A stretch of 64,000 nucleotides of DNA from Streptomyces fungicidicus (GTDB lineage: Bacteria; Actinomycetota; Actinomycetes; Streptomycetales; Streptomycetaceae): contig NZ_CP023407.1 in the NCBI RefSeq assembly GCF_003665435.1, positions 3,472,001 to 3,536,000 on the forward strand, in the 5' to 3' direction. A model generated the notes under the pieces. The model made no database searches. It was not told the origin of the DNA and saw only the letters and a list, made by a program, of their open reading frames with translations. Positions 18,628 to 27,256 of this stretch are shown piece after piece (position 1 is the stretch's first letter; every line of letters begins with the position of its first letter). Both the position numbers and the translations under genes were made by a program.

Positions 18628-19557
18628 GTGATCCTCACGGTCACGCTGAACACCGCTCTCGACATCACCTATCGCGTGCCGTCCCTGCGGCCGGACGCCT
18701 CCCACCGGGTCTCGGAGGTGACGGAGCGTCCGGGCGGCAAGGGCGTCAACGTGGCCCGGGTACTCACCGCCCTCGGCCACGAGGTGACGGTCACCGGCTT
18801 CGCGGGCGGCGCCACGGGGCGCGTCCTGCGGGACCGGCTCACCGAGATCCCGCTCCTCACCGACGCGCTGGTCCCGGTCTCCGGCACGACCCGGCGCACC
18901 GTCGCGGTGGTCGACGGGCGCTCCGGCGGGACCACCCGGCTCGACGAGCCCGGCCCGGCGATCGGCCACGCCGAGTGGTCCGCGTTCCAGGAGGTCTACG
19001 AGGGTCTGCTGCCCTCCGTCTCGGCGGTGGCCCTGTGCGGCAGCCTGCCCCCGGGCGTCCCGGTGGGCGCGTACGCGGGCCTGCTGCGCACGGCACGCGC
19101 GGCCGGGGTCCCGACCCTCCTGGACACCAGCGGCGCGGCGCTGCGCCGCGGGGTCGCCGGGCGGCCCGACATCCTCAAGCCGAACGCCGGGGAACTGGCC
19201 GAACTCACCGGCTCCCACGAGCCGTCGCGCGCCACCCAGGACGCCCGCAGGCGGGGCGCCGGCGCGGTGGTGGCCTCCCTGGGCGCGCAGGGGCTGCTCG
19301 CGGTGACGCCCGAGGGCCGCTGGCGCGCGGCCCCTCCGGAGCGGTTCGCCGGAAACCCGGCAGGCGCCGGCGACGCGGCCGTGGCGGGTCTGCTGTCGGC
19401 GCTGGTGGAGCACCGTCCCTGGGCGGACCGGCTGACCCGGGCGGTGGCCCTGTCGGCGGCGGCGGCCCTGTCCCCGGTGGCCGGGGACGTCGACCGGTCG
19501 GTCTACGAGGGCCTGCTGGCCGGGGTCACGGTGCGCGGGGAAGCGAACGCGGCGTAG
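18628..19557 (+). CDS. PfkB-family phosphosugar kinase (1-phosphofructokinase type)
   Basis: The 309-residue protein belongs to the ribokinase-like FruK/LacC branch. It starts ILTVTLNTALDITYRV and has the PGGKGVNVARVL signature and the C-terminal NPAGAGDAAVAGLL with the catalytic aspartate. Likely substrates are fructose-1-phosphate or tagatose-6-phosphate. Its position after nagKA hints at a hexose or amino-sugar substrate. A clear AGGGGAGG precedes the GTG at 18628. The 120-base gap suggests its own promoter. Confidence 0.85.
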   Translation: MILTVTLNTALDITYRVPSLRPDASHRVSEVTERPGGKGVNVARVLTALGHEVTVTGFAGGATGRVLRDRLTEIPLLTDALVPVSGTTRRTVAVVDGRSGGTTRLDEPGPAIGHAEWSAFQEVYEGLLPSVSAVALCGSLPPGVPVGAYAGLLRTARAAGVPTLLDTSGAALRRGVAGRPDILKPNAGELAELTGSHEPSRATQDARRRGAGAVVASLGAQGLLAVTPEGRWRAAPPERFAGNPAGAGDAAVAGLLSALVEHRPWADRLTRAVALSAAAALSPVAGDVDRSVYEGLLAGVTVRGEANAA

Positions 19558-19564
19558 CGGCCGG

Positions 19565-20506
19565 TCACTTCTTGACCTGGCCCTCCTTGAGCCACAGCTG
19601 GTCCAGCAGCACGTTGCACTTGTCGCCGTCGGCGCAGGAGACCGAGATGGTGTTGCTGCCCTTGTTGAGGGTGGGCCAGGCGAAGGTCTGGGTCCAGCCC
19701 TTGGAGAAGTCGCCGTCCTTGGCACGGGCGAAGTTGTCCATGTTGAGCTTGGAGCCGAACTCCTTGCCGTTGACGGTGAGCGTCATCGACTGCGGGTCGT
19801 CGGTGGTGCTGTAGCGCACGAAGACGGTGTAGGCGCCGTCCTCGGGGATGTCGTTGACGGTCCAGGTGACCGAGGAACCGGGCTGGTTCAGGTTGGTCAC
19901 GTAGACGCCGCCGTCGGACTGGGCGCCCTCGATGTCCGAGGCGAGGGCTGCCGTGCCGCCCAGCCGCATGGCCTTCGCGTCGCCGGTCGGCAGGTCCGCC
20001 GCCTCCTCCGCGCTCTCGCTCGCGGAGGGGCTGGGCTCGCCGCTGTCCTGGGACTGGGTGGGCGTCGAGTCCGCCTGGTTGCCGCCGTCGCCCTCGTCGT
20101 CGTCGCCGCCGATCATGGCGATGCCGATGCCGATCACGACCGCGGCGACCACCGCGATCGCGCCGATGAGCAGACCCTTGGTGTTCGGTCCGCGGCCCCG
20201 GCCGCCACCACGGCCGCCGTACGCCGGCTGCGGCGACTGGGTGGTGGTCGCGCCGCCGGGCAGCGTCTCGGGGGCGGCGTAGTGGGCGCTCGGCTGGCCG
20301 TAGACGCCCTGCTGCTGCGGAGCCTGCGGGGCGGCGGCCTGCTGGCCGTACTGCCGGGTTCCGACCGGCCGCACCCGGTTCACCGAGTTCGGGTAGCCGT
20401 AGCCGCCGGACGGCGGCTGGGCCCCGTTGGCCTGCCCGTCGGCGTAGAGGTAGCCGAACGGGTCGTCGTCCTCCGGCGTGCTCGCGCCGTTGTTGCCGGC
20501 CGTCAT
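19565..20506 (-). CDS. Membrane-anchored protein with a C-terminal carbohydrate-binding module
   Basis: The 313-residue protein has a Gln/Gly/Pro-rich cytoplasmic N-terminus (1-110) and one membrane helix (GLLIGAIAVVAAVVIGIGIAM, about 112-132). An acidic and Ser/Thr linker follows, then a C-terminal beta-sandwich (about 185-310) like CBM35/CBM6 modules (GGVYVTNLNQPGSSVTWTVN, LLDQLWLKEG). The module should face the cell wall. Convergent with the sugar kinase, it lies downstream of cdgB on the same strand. Confidence 0.8.
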   Translation of the reverse strand: MTAGNNGASTPEDDDPFGYLYADGQANGAQPPSGGYGYPNSVNRVRPVGTRQYGQQAAAPQAPQQQGVYGQPSAHYAAPETLPGGATTTQSPQPAYGGRGGGRGRGPNTKGLLIGAIAVVAAVVIGIGIAMIGGDDDEGDGGNQADSTPTQSQDSGEPSPSASESAEEAADLPTGDAKAMRLGGTAALASDIEGAQSDGGVYVTNLNQPGSSVTWTVNDIPEDGAYTVFVRYSTTDDPQSMTLTVNGKEFGSKLNMDNFARAKDGDFSKGWTQTFAWPTLNKGSNTISVSCADGDKCNVLLDQLWLKEGQVKK

Positions 20507-20623
20507 CCCTTGGTGCTCCTAGCTGCGGATCGGGTGCGGTACGAGTGGTGAGATAGGCGAGCCTACCCGCTTCCGGTGACCCGATCGGGTGACCCGGACC
20601 GCATCGAATCGCTGACCTGGGGT

Positions 20624-22312
20624 TCAGCCCGCCCGGCGATGCTGTTTGGGACGAGATCGTTTCTCGACGTACATCCGCTCGTCGGCTGACTTCAACACTT
20701 CGTCCGCAGTCAGGCCGCAGTGTGCCCATCCGATGCCGAAGCTGGCCCCGACCCGGACGGCCCGGCCCTCGGCCCGGATGGGCTGGATGATCTCGTTGCG
20801 CAGCCGTACGGCGAGGTCCTGGGCGTCGGCCCGGCCGAGCCCGTCGGCGAGTATCACGAACTCGTCGCCGCCGAGCCGGGCGACGGTGTCGCCGTCGCGC
20901 ACGCCGTTGCTGAGCCGGCGGGCGACCTCGATGAGCACCGCGTCACCCGCGTTGTGCCCGAACCGGTCGTTGATCGACTTGAAGCCGTCGAGGTCGCAGA
21001 AGAGGACCGCGAGGCCCTTGGCCCCGTCGTCGAACTCGGCGGCGGGCGCGACGGTGTGCACATGGTGGTCGTAGCCGTCGAAGGTCTCGGCGCCCGGCGG
21101 GAAGTCGAAGTCGTGTCCCCGGTCGAAGGCGGGCGGGCCGTAGGCGGCGTCGTGGGAGTCGAAGGACTCGAAGGGTTCCATGGAGTCGACGGCGGCGGGC
21201 AGCACGCCCTGCGGCTGCTGCCGGCACAGCCGCGAGGCCAGCCGCGACCGCAGCTCGGCGGAGTTCGGCAGCCCGGTGAGGGAGTCGTGGGAGGCGCGGT
21301 GGGCGAGCTGGAGCTCGCGGCGCTTGCGCTCCTCTATGTCCTCGACGTGGGTGAGCAGGAAGCGCGGTCCGTCGGCGGCGTCGGCGACCACCGAGTTGCG
21401 CAGCGACACCCAGACGTAGGTGCCGTCGCGGCGGCCCAGGCGCAGCTCGGCCCGGCCGCCCTCGGCGGAGGTGCGCAGCAGGGTGCCGATGTCCTCGGGG
21501 TGGACCAGGTCGGAGAAGGAGTAGCGGCGCATCGCGGAGGCGGGGCGGCCGAGCAGGCGGCACAGGGCGTCGTTGGTGCGCAGGATGCGGCCGTGCTGGT
21601 CGCCGCCCATCTCGGCGATGGCCATGCCGGAGGGGGCGTACTCGAAGGCCTGCCGGAAGCTCTCCTCGCTGGCCCGCAGCGCCTGCTGGTCGCGTTCGAG
21701 GCGGACCAGGGCGCGCTGCATGTTGGCGCGCAGCCGGGCGTTGCTGATCGCGATGGCGGCCTGGAAGGCGTACATCTGGAGCGCCTCGCGGCCCCAGGCG
21801 CCGGGGCGCCGGCCGTTGCGCGGGCGGTCCACGGAGAGCACGCCGACCAGTTCCCCCGAGTTGCCGCCGCCCTGCGGGCCGGGGGCGTACATCGGGGCGA
21901 AGAGCCGGTCGGAGGGGTGCCACTCGTCCTCGAAGCGGGGCGCGGGCCCGTCGGTGTACCACTGCGGGACGTCGTCGTCGTCGAGGACCCAGCCCTCGCT
22001 GTGGGGTATGAAGATCAGGTCGCCCCAGCGTTCACCCATGTTCAGACGGCGGTCCCAGGACTCGCGGGAGCCGGCCCGTCCGGTGATCAGGGCCTCGGCG
22101 GCGGTGTTCCCGGCGAGGGCGGCGACCACGAGATCGCCGTCGGGGCGTACCAGGTTGACGGCCGCCAGCTCGTAACCGAGGGCGCCCACGACGCCGTCGG
22201 CGACCGTCTGCAAGGTGTCCGCCAGGCTGCGGGCCGTGTTCATGTCGGCCATGGCTTGGTGGAGTTGTCGCAGCGACGCAAGGCGGACGTAGGGTTCCGA
22301 CTCGGTCTCCAT
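20624..22312 (-). CDS. cdgB: Diguanylate cyclase CdgB (GAF-PAS-GGDEF)
   Basis: This enzyme makes cyclic di-GMP, which with BldD controls development in Streptomyces. Of 562 residues, about 30-180 form a GAF domain, 210-330 a PAS/PAC domain and 335-560 the GGDEF domain. The active site RLGGDEFVIL is intact, and an RDGD I-site precedes it by five residues. The GGDEF domain is split by a loop of about 65 Asp/Phe/Pro-rich residues between HDSLTGLPNSAELRSRL and VLFCDLDGFKSINDRFGH. The start METESEPYV at 22312 follows GGGGGGAGGG. Confidence 0.93.
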   Translation of the reverse strand: METESEPYVRLASLRQLHQAMADMNTARSLADTLQTVADGVVGALGYELAAVNLVRPDGDLVVAALAGNTAAEALITGRAGSRESWDRRLNMGERWGDLIFIPHSEGWVLDDDDVPQWYTDGPAPRFEDEWHPSDRLFAPMYAPGPQGGGNSGELVGVLSVDRPRNGRRPGAWGREALQMYAFQAAIAISNARLRANMQRALVRLERDQQALRASEESFRQAFEYAPSGMAIAEMGGDQHGRILRTNDALCRLLGRPASAMRRYSFSDLVHPEDIGTLLRTSAEGGRAELRLGRRDGTYVWVSLRNSVVADAADGPRFLLTHVEDIEERKRRELQLAHRASHDSLTGLPNSAELRSRLASRLCRQQPQGVLPAAVDSMEPFESFDSHDAAYGPPAFDRGHDFDFPPGAETFDGYDHHVHTVAPAAEFDDGAKGLAVLFCDLDGFKSINDRFGHNAGDAVLIEVARRLSNGVRDGDTVARLGGDEFVILADGLGRADAQDLAVRLRNEIIQPIRAEGRAVRVGASFGIGWAHCGLTADEVLKSADERMYVEKRSRPKQHRRAG

Positions 22313-22626
22313 CCTCGCCCTCCCCCCGAGACCTCGGAGCGAATCAAGGGTTCTCTTCGGCGTATCGTCCCAGCAGCTTCCCCGCCACTGAATCACAGCG
22401 CGCTGCCCACTCGGTACACAGGGTCAACAATTCTTTCCCCTTGTGACTCAAGTCACAGGCAAACGTGAACAACTGCGGGGCCTTTTGGTAATTTCCCGGG
22501 GATTCACGGAACGCGGTTTTCTGCGGTGGTTTCGCATGACCTGTCCCCCTCGGACGCTGGTCCTAGGTCCCGGTTGGGGCCAGGGGCCGATGCGGTACCC
22601 GTGCAGCGGAGATTAGCGTTTCCCGC
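22313..22626. promoter_or_regulatory. cdgB / flavin reductase intergenic region with a BldD-like palindrome
   Basis: The 314-base divergent region has no gene. TGTGACTCAAGTCACA (22442-22457) has 7-base arms around CA and carries the AGTGA..TCAC-type core reported for BldD sites; cdgB is a known BldD target. It is 130 bases before cdgB. On the other side TAGCGT (22614-22619) ends 7 bases before the flavin reductase GTG. Confidence 0.55.
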
Positions 22627-23208
22627 GTGCCGAACACTTCCGCCTCGTCCGCGATCACCGTTCCGTCCGCCGCCCGGCATGCTGAAGGGGTGAGCAACGA
22701 CGAGTTCCGGGCCGCCCTGTCCCGGCTGGCCTCCGGCGTGGTCCTGGTGACCGCGCAGGAGCCGCCGCTGGACCCCGACGACCCCTCGGCGCCGGCCGGC
22801 GAGGACGTCGGCATGACGGCCACCGCCTTCATGTCGGTGTCCCTGGATCCGCCGCTGGTGCTGGTCAGCCTGCGCAACGGGTCCCGCATGGACGACCTGC
22901 TCGACGAACAGCCGCTGTGGTCGGTGTCCGTGCTCTCCGAGAGCCAGCGGCACATCGCGGGCCGCTTCGCGATGAAGGGCAGGGTCAGCGACCGCCTCCT
23001 CTTCGCCGACATCCCGTACCTGCGCGGCGAGTACAGCGGGGCCCCGCTGGTGGGCGGCGCCCTGGCGACCCTGGAGTGCCGCACCGAACAGCGGGTGCCG
23101 GCCGGGGACCACACCCTGGTGATCGGCCGCGTGCTGACGGCCCGGATGCCGAGTGCGGAAGGCGGTCCGCTCACCTATTTCCGGGGCCGTTACCGGCAGT
23201 TGGGCTGA
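22627..23208 (+). CDS. Flavin reductase-like FMN-binding protein
   Basis: The 193-residue protein fits the HpaC/flavin reductase domain: FRAALSRLASGVVLVTAQ, MTATAFMSVSLDPPLVLVSL and the TLECRTEQRVPAGDHTLVIG strand pair. Such enzymes supply reduced flavin to monooxygenases or act as FMN-binding oxidoreductases. The GTG at 22627 is supported by a leaderless -10. An inner GTG at 22690 is a possible alternative start, since the first 20 residues are not typical of the domain. Confidence 0.85.
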   Translation: MPNTSASSAITVPSAARHAEGVSNDEFRAALSRLASGVVLVTAQEPPLDPDDPSAPAGEDVGMTATAFMSVSLDPPLVLVSLRNGSRMDDLLDEQPLWSVSVLSESQRHIAGRFAMKGRVSDRLLFADIPYLRGEYSGAPLVGGALATLECRTEQRVPAGDHTLVIGRVLTARMPSAEGGPLTYFRGRYRQLG

Positions 23209-23272
23209 ACGTGTCGCGCACGTAGCCGAAATCCCTTTTACCGGACCGGATTTCCGTGCGTAGGGTGCGGCC

Positions 23273-23746
23273 GTGACGACGACAACCGCACTTCGCCTCG
23301 AAGAGATCACCGCGAAGAACCTGAAGGCCGCCCTCGCCATACGGGTACGCCCCGACCAGGAATTCGCCGTCACGCCGGTGGCGCACTCCCTCGCCGAGGC
23401 ATACGTCCACCCCGGCACCGCCTGGCCCCGCCTGATCATGGACGGCGACCGCGCGGTGGGCTTCCTGATGGCCTTCCTCGACATCGACTGGCACGAGGAC
23501 GGCGGCAGCGTGATCCGCTCCGGCCTGTGGCGGCTGAACATCGCCGCGGAGGAGCAGGGCAGGGGCTACGGGCGCTTCGCCGTGCAGGCGGTGGCCGAGG
23601 AGCTCCGCCGCCGCGGCACCAGGGAACTCTGGGTCACCTGGCACCCCGGCGACCACGGCCCCGAGAACTTCTACCTCACCCTGGGCTTCCACAAAACCAC
23701 CGAAACCGCCGAAGAGGAATCAGTAGGCGTACTCCCCCTACCTTGA
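23273..23746 (+). CDS. GNAT family N-acetyltransferase
   Basis: The 157-residue acetyltransferase has a clear acetyl-CoA loop, AEEQGRGYGRFAVQAV, and the C-terminal LWVTWHPGDHGPENFYLTLGF. The substrate is unknown; the fold resembles spermidine- or amino-acid-type acetyltransferases. TAGGGT (23261-23266) ends 6 bases before the GTG, so this gene is probably leaderless. Confidence 0.88.
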   Translation: MTTTTALRLEEITAKNLKAALAIRVRPDQEFAVTPVAHSLAEAYVHPGTAWPRLIMDGDRAVGFLMAFLDIDWHEDGGSVIRSGLWRLNIAAEEQGRGYGRFAVQAVAEELRRRGTRELWVTWHPGDHGPENFYLTLGFHKTTETAEEESVGVLPLP

Positions 23747-23762
23747 CCACACCCCCACTGGA

Positions 23763-23893
23763 GCGCCCCAAAGGGGCGCGGGGAACTGCGCGCCCAGCCC
23801 CCACCCACCCGCACCCACCCAGGTGCCGGGGCCACCCCCCAAGCGGCCCGGGGCCACACCCCGAGGGGCCCGGGGTCACACCCCGAGGGGGCT
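23763..23893. repeat. Dispersed Streptomyces hairpin repeat plus a 3 x 22-base tandem repeat
   Basis: GCGCCCC-AAA-GGGGCGC (23763-23779) followed by GGGGAACTGCGCG is a very common Streptomyces intergenic element and may end the GNAT transcript. Three 22-base tandem units follow (23828-23849, 23850-23871, 23872-23893). The last two differ at 3 positions and share CACACCCCGAGGGG. Confidence 0.75.
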
Positions 23894-23900
23894 GAGGAGG

Positions 23901-24329
23901 TCACCCCCAGTCCCGCGCGGAGCGCCCCCGCTTCGTCTCCGCCCGCTGCTTCTTCTCCCGCAACCGCCGCTCATTGATCCCGCGAGGCACCCGCGTCGCC
24001 CTCCGCGGCTTCGGCGGCGGCGCCGTCGCCTCCGCGAGCAGCGCCGCCAGCCGCACCGCCGCGGTCTCACGGTTGCGCCACTGCGAGCGGTGCTCGGAGG
24101 CCCGCACGGTGAGCACTCCGCCGACCAGCCGTCCGGCCAGCCGTTCGAGCGCCCGCTGCTTCCACACCTCGGGCAGCGCCTCGGTGCGGGCCAGGTCGAA
24201 GCGCAGCTCCACCTGGGAGTCGCTGGTGTTCACGTGCTGCCCGCCCGGCCCGGACGACCGCGAGAAACGCCACATGAGCTCGGCCTCGGGCAGGGAGACG
24301 GAGCCACGGATGACATGGGGACCGGACAT
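23901..24329 (-). CDS. arfB: Peptidyl-tRNA hydrolase ArfB (YaeJ), ribosome rescue
   Basis: The 142-residue protein resembles release-factor domain 3. The catalytic loop SSGPGGQHVN carries GGQ, and the C-terminal tail is Lys/Arg-rich (RRLREKKQRAETKRG), which in ArfB enters the empty mRNA channel. It should free stalled ribosomes without a stop codon. The length matches the family. The start MSGPHVIRGSVSLPEAEL is typical. Confidence 0.93.
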   Translation of the reverse strand: MSGPHVIRGSVSLPEAELMWRFSRSSGPGGQHVNTSDSQVELRFDLARTEALPEVWKQRALERLAGRLVGGVLTVRASEHRSQWRNRETAAVRLAALLAEATAPPPKPRRATRVPRGINERRLREKKQRAETKRGRSARDWG

Positions 24330-24508
24330 GCCCTACAGGTTCCCTCCTCCGACCGGGCCACGTCACCCGAATATCGCAGGAATCCCCGGGCCCCGGGAAC
24401 ACGGGTAAAGAAAGTAAAGAGACCTGGAACCTCGCGCACCCCTCTCCGCGTTCAAGGGGGTAGCTGTAGCTTCTAGCCGTACGCAAACGAGGGAAGGGAC
24501 TCCCAACA

Positions 24509-25084
24509 ATGGCTGTAAGCCTGTCCAAGGGTGGCAACGTCTCGCTCACCAAGGAGGCTCCGGGCCTGACCGCTGTCACCGTGGGCCTCGGCTGGGACGT
24601 CCGCACCACCACCGGCACGGACTTCGACCTCGACGCCTCGGCGATCGCGGTCAACACGCAGGGCAAGGTCTACTCGGACGGCCACTTCGTGTTCTTCAAC
24701 AACAAGCAGACCCCGGACAACACCATCGTCCACACGGGTGACAACCGCACCGGTGAGGGCGAGGGCGACGACGAGGCGATCAACGTCAACCTGGCCGCGC
24801 TCCCGGCCGACATCGACAAGATCGTCTTCCCGGTGTCGATCTACGACGCCGAGAACCGCAGCCAGAACTTCGGCCAGGTGCGCAACGCCTACATCCGCAT
24901 CGTCAACCAGGCCGGCGGCGCCGAGATCGCCCGCTACGACCTGTCGGAGGACGCGGCCACCGAGACCGCCATGGTCTTCGGCGAGCTGTACCGCAACGGC
25001 GCGGAGTGGAAGTTCCGCGCCGTCGGCCAGGGCTACGCCTCGGGTCTCGTGGGCATCGCCCAGGACTTCGGTGTGAGCGTCTGA
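24509..25084 (+). CDS. terD: TerD family tellurium-resistance/stress protein
   Basis: The 191-residue protein belongs to the calcium-binding TerD family, with [40 protein letters not shown] and the repeated acidic [14 protein letters not shown]. TerD proteins bind calcium at a beta-sandwich and are linked to tellurite, phage and differentiation phenotypes. GGGAAGGGA precedes the ATG. It is a single gene here, with no terB, terC or terE partners adjoining. Confidence 0.93.
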   Translation: MAVSLSKGGNVSLTKEAPGLTAVTVGLGWDVRTTTGTDFDLDASAIAVNTQGKVYSDGHFVFFNNKQTPDNTIVHTGDNRTGEGEGDDEAINVNLAALPADIDKIVFPVSIYDAENRSQNFGQVRNAYIRIVNQAGGAEIARYDLSEDAATETAMVFGELYRNGAEWKFRAVGQGYASGLVGIAQDFGVSV

Positions 25085-25109
25085 CGGACGCCCCGCCGTC
25101 CTTCGTGAC

Positions 25110-25148
25110 GGAGCCCCCGGCCCGGCTCGCCGCCCGGCCGGGGGCTCC
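25110..25148. terminator. Bidirectional terminator, terD / peptidase
   Basis: A 13-base perfect stem (GGAGCCCCCGGCC / GGCCGGGGGCTCC) with a 13-base loop lies between two convergent genes. Confidence 0.8.
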
Positions 25149-25157
25149 GGCATGCGC

Positions 25158-26630
25158 TCAGGGCCGCTCCGGCTTCCCCTCCCCGTACAGCCAGTCCGCC
25201 CAGATCCCCTCGAAGTCCTTTCCGGGGGCCGACTTCTCCACGTACGCCGTGAAGTCGCCGGTGTCCGCGGTGCCGTGCCGGTGCTCCCGCGCCCAGCCCC
25301 GCAGCAGCGCGAAGAAGGCGTCGTCGCCGGCCGCCTGCCGGATCCTGTGCAGGACCATCGCCCCGCGCTGGTAGACGGGCACGTCGAAGAGGTGCGCCGC
25401 GCCGGGCGACCGCGCGGGAGGGAACGACCAGAGCGCGTCGTTCTCCTCCTCGTCGTCGAAGTAGTCGCCCTCGTACAGCGTGTCGAAGGTCTCCTGCGCG
25501 GTGTCGCCGCCGTGGTCCTCGTCCCACAGCCACTCCGCGTACGTCGCGAAGCCCTCGCTCAGCCACAGGTCCCGCCAGGTCCTCGGGGACACGGAGTTCC
25601 CGTACCACTGGTGGGCGATCTCGTGGACCAGGAGCCAGGTCTCCGGGGCCCCGGGGAAGACGGGCCGGTTCTGGGTCTCCAGGGCGTACCCGGCGTCGTC
25701 CGGGCGCTCCACGATCACTCCCGCGGAGGAGAAGGGGTACGGGCCGAAGGTCCGCTCCGCCCACTCCAGCACGCCGGGCAGCCGCCGCAGGACCGGTCCG
25801 CTCTCCTCGGCCTGCTCCGGGTCGACCGCCGAGTACAGGGGCAGTCCGCCGCCGGTCGTGGCCCGGTCGACGTCGTACCGGCCGATGGCGAGCGTGGCGG
25901 CGTGGCTCGCCGTGGGTTCGGTGGTGCGCCAGCGGTAGGTCGTCCGGCCGCCCTCGGTCTCCTCACCGGCCGGCTCCCCGTGGGACACCGCCCGCAGCCC
26001 CTCCGGCACGGTCACCGCGAGGCGGTACGTCGCCTTGTCGGAGGGGTGGTGGTTGCCGGGGAACCACGTCATCGAGCCCCTCGGCTGCCCCAGCGCCACC
26101 GCGCCGTCGGCGGTCCGCAGCCAGCCCCCCTCGGTGCCGTCGGGGTCGGTGACGGTCACCGGGACGCCCGAGTAGCGGACGGCGACCCGGAAGCGCGTGT
26201 GGCGGCCGAGTCCGTCCGGCGGCCGGACCGTCAGTTCCTGTCCGGCGCGCCGCCACGTCGCCCTCGCGCCGTCGACCGTGACCTTCTCGACCGTCATGCC
26301 CTCGAGGTCGAGGTTGAACGCGGTGAGGTCCCGCGTCGCCCGCGCGGTGAGCGTGGCCGTGCCGGACAGGCGGTGGGTGTCCGGGGCGTACGCCAGGTCG
26401 AGGCCGTAGTGGGTGACGTCGAAGCCGCCGTTGCCCGACTTCGGGAAGTAGGGGTCGCCGACCCCGCTCGCGCCGCGGGACGCCGCGTCGTCGTCTCCCG
26501 CACCGGCGCGGCACCCGGTCACCGTCATGCCGAGCAGGACCAGACCGACGACCGCGAGACGCCCCCGGGGGCCGCCGGGCCGACGGGAGAGGAGACGGCG
26601 GTGGCGACGGGAGGCGGGCACCCGCCGCAT
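25158..26630 (-). CDS. M1 family zinc metallopeptidase, lipoprotein
   Basis: The 490-residue aminopeptidase-N-like enzyme has the zinc site HEIAHQWYG with the third ligand in LWLSEGFATYAEWLW. The N-terminal beta-domain includes LDLEGMTVEKVTVDG. A basic start plus hydrophobic segment (LAVVGLVLLGMTVTGC) ends in a lipobox, so it should be attached outside the membrane. The ATG at 26630 is chosen to give the shortest sensible signal peptide. It lacks the long C-terminal helical domain of full-size PepN. Confidence 0.9.
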   Translation of the reverse strand: MRRVPASRRHRRLLSRRPGGPRGRLAVVGLVLLGMTVTGCRAGAGDDDAASRGASGVGDPYFPKSGNGGFDVTHYGLDLAYAPDTHRLSGTATLTARATRDLTAFNLDLEGMTVEKVTVDGARATWRRAGQELTVRPPDGLGRHTRFRVAVRYSGVPVTVTDPDGTEGGWLRTADGAVALGQPRGSMTWFPGNHHPSDKATYRLAVTVPEGLRAVSHGEPAGEETEGGRTTYRWRTTEPTASHAATLAIGRYDVDRATTGGGLPLYSAVDPEQAEESGPVLRRLPGVLEWAERTFGPYPFSSAGVIVERPDDAGYALETQNRPVFPGAPETWLLVHEIAHQWYGNSVSPRTWRDLWLSEGFATYAEWLWDEDHGGDTAQETFDTLYEGDYFDDEEENDALWSFPPARSPGAAHLFDVPVYQRGAMVLHRIRQAAGDDAFFALLRGWAREHRHGTADTGDFTAYVEKSAPGKDFEGIWADWLYGEGKPERP

Positions 26631-26745
26631 TCTACGGAGGCACCGGCACGGCACCCGCCGGCCGCGCGCGGGCCGCGGCGCCCGGACCGGGCCCGCCCGC
26701 CGCACCCGTGCGGGCGGGGGCACGGGCCCATGACACCATCAGCCC

Positions 26746-27246
26746 GTGCTCGACATCGGCTACGCCCTCTCCAACCGGTTCCCCGACCCCCCGCAGACCG
26801 ACTACCGCCGCGCGGACGTCCATGCCCTGCGGCACGACCTGTTCTGCGGGGACGTCTACCTCGCCGACACCGAGTCGGACCGCGAGCTGTCCACATCCTG
26901 GGGATGGGTGCCGGTGCTGGACTTCGCCTGGGCGCTGTGCGACATCGTGGAGCACGTCGACCGGGACCCGGCCGGCTCCCGCGCCTCCCGGCCCCAGTAC
27001 GCGGAGCTGGACTTCACCGAGTCCACCGACCGCCTGCTGTTCGAGCGCCGCTTCGGCTGGGTGGACATCGAGGCGGAGTGGCTGCCCGCCTCCGAACCCC
27101 CGCTGACCTTCTCCCACGCCGAACTCCGCCGCGAGGCACGCGACTTCCTCCACGACCTGCTGGCCGACCTGGCCGACCTCCACGAGGACCTGGCCGAGAA
27201 CCCGGCCGTCTGGACCCTCCAGGCCCGCTTCCCCCGGCTGAAGTAG
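26746..27246 (+). CDS. Hypothetical protein
   Basis: This is a 166-residue acidic soluble protein with many aromatic residues (LSTSWGWVPVLDFAWALCDIV, ERRFGWVDIEAEW) and a helical C-terminus (FLHDLLADLADLHEDL). I do not recognise the family. CACCAT (26734-26739) ends 6 bases before the GTG, which suggests a leaderless start. It is convergent with the pentapeptide-repeat gene. Confidence 0.7.
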   Translation: MLDIGYALSNRFPDPPQTDYRRADVHALRHDLFCGDVYLADTESDRELSTSWGWVPVLDFAWALCDIVEHVDRDPAGSRASRPQYAELDFTESTDRLLFERRFGWVDIEAEWLPASEPPLTFSHAELRREARDFLHDLLADLADLHEDLAENPAVWTLQARFPRLK

Positions 27247-27256
27247 CCCCGGCGTC

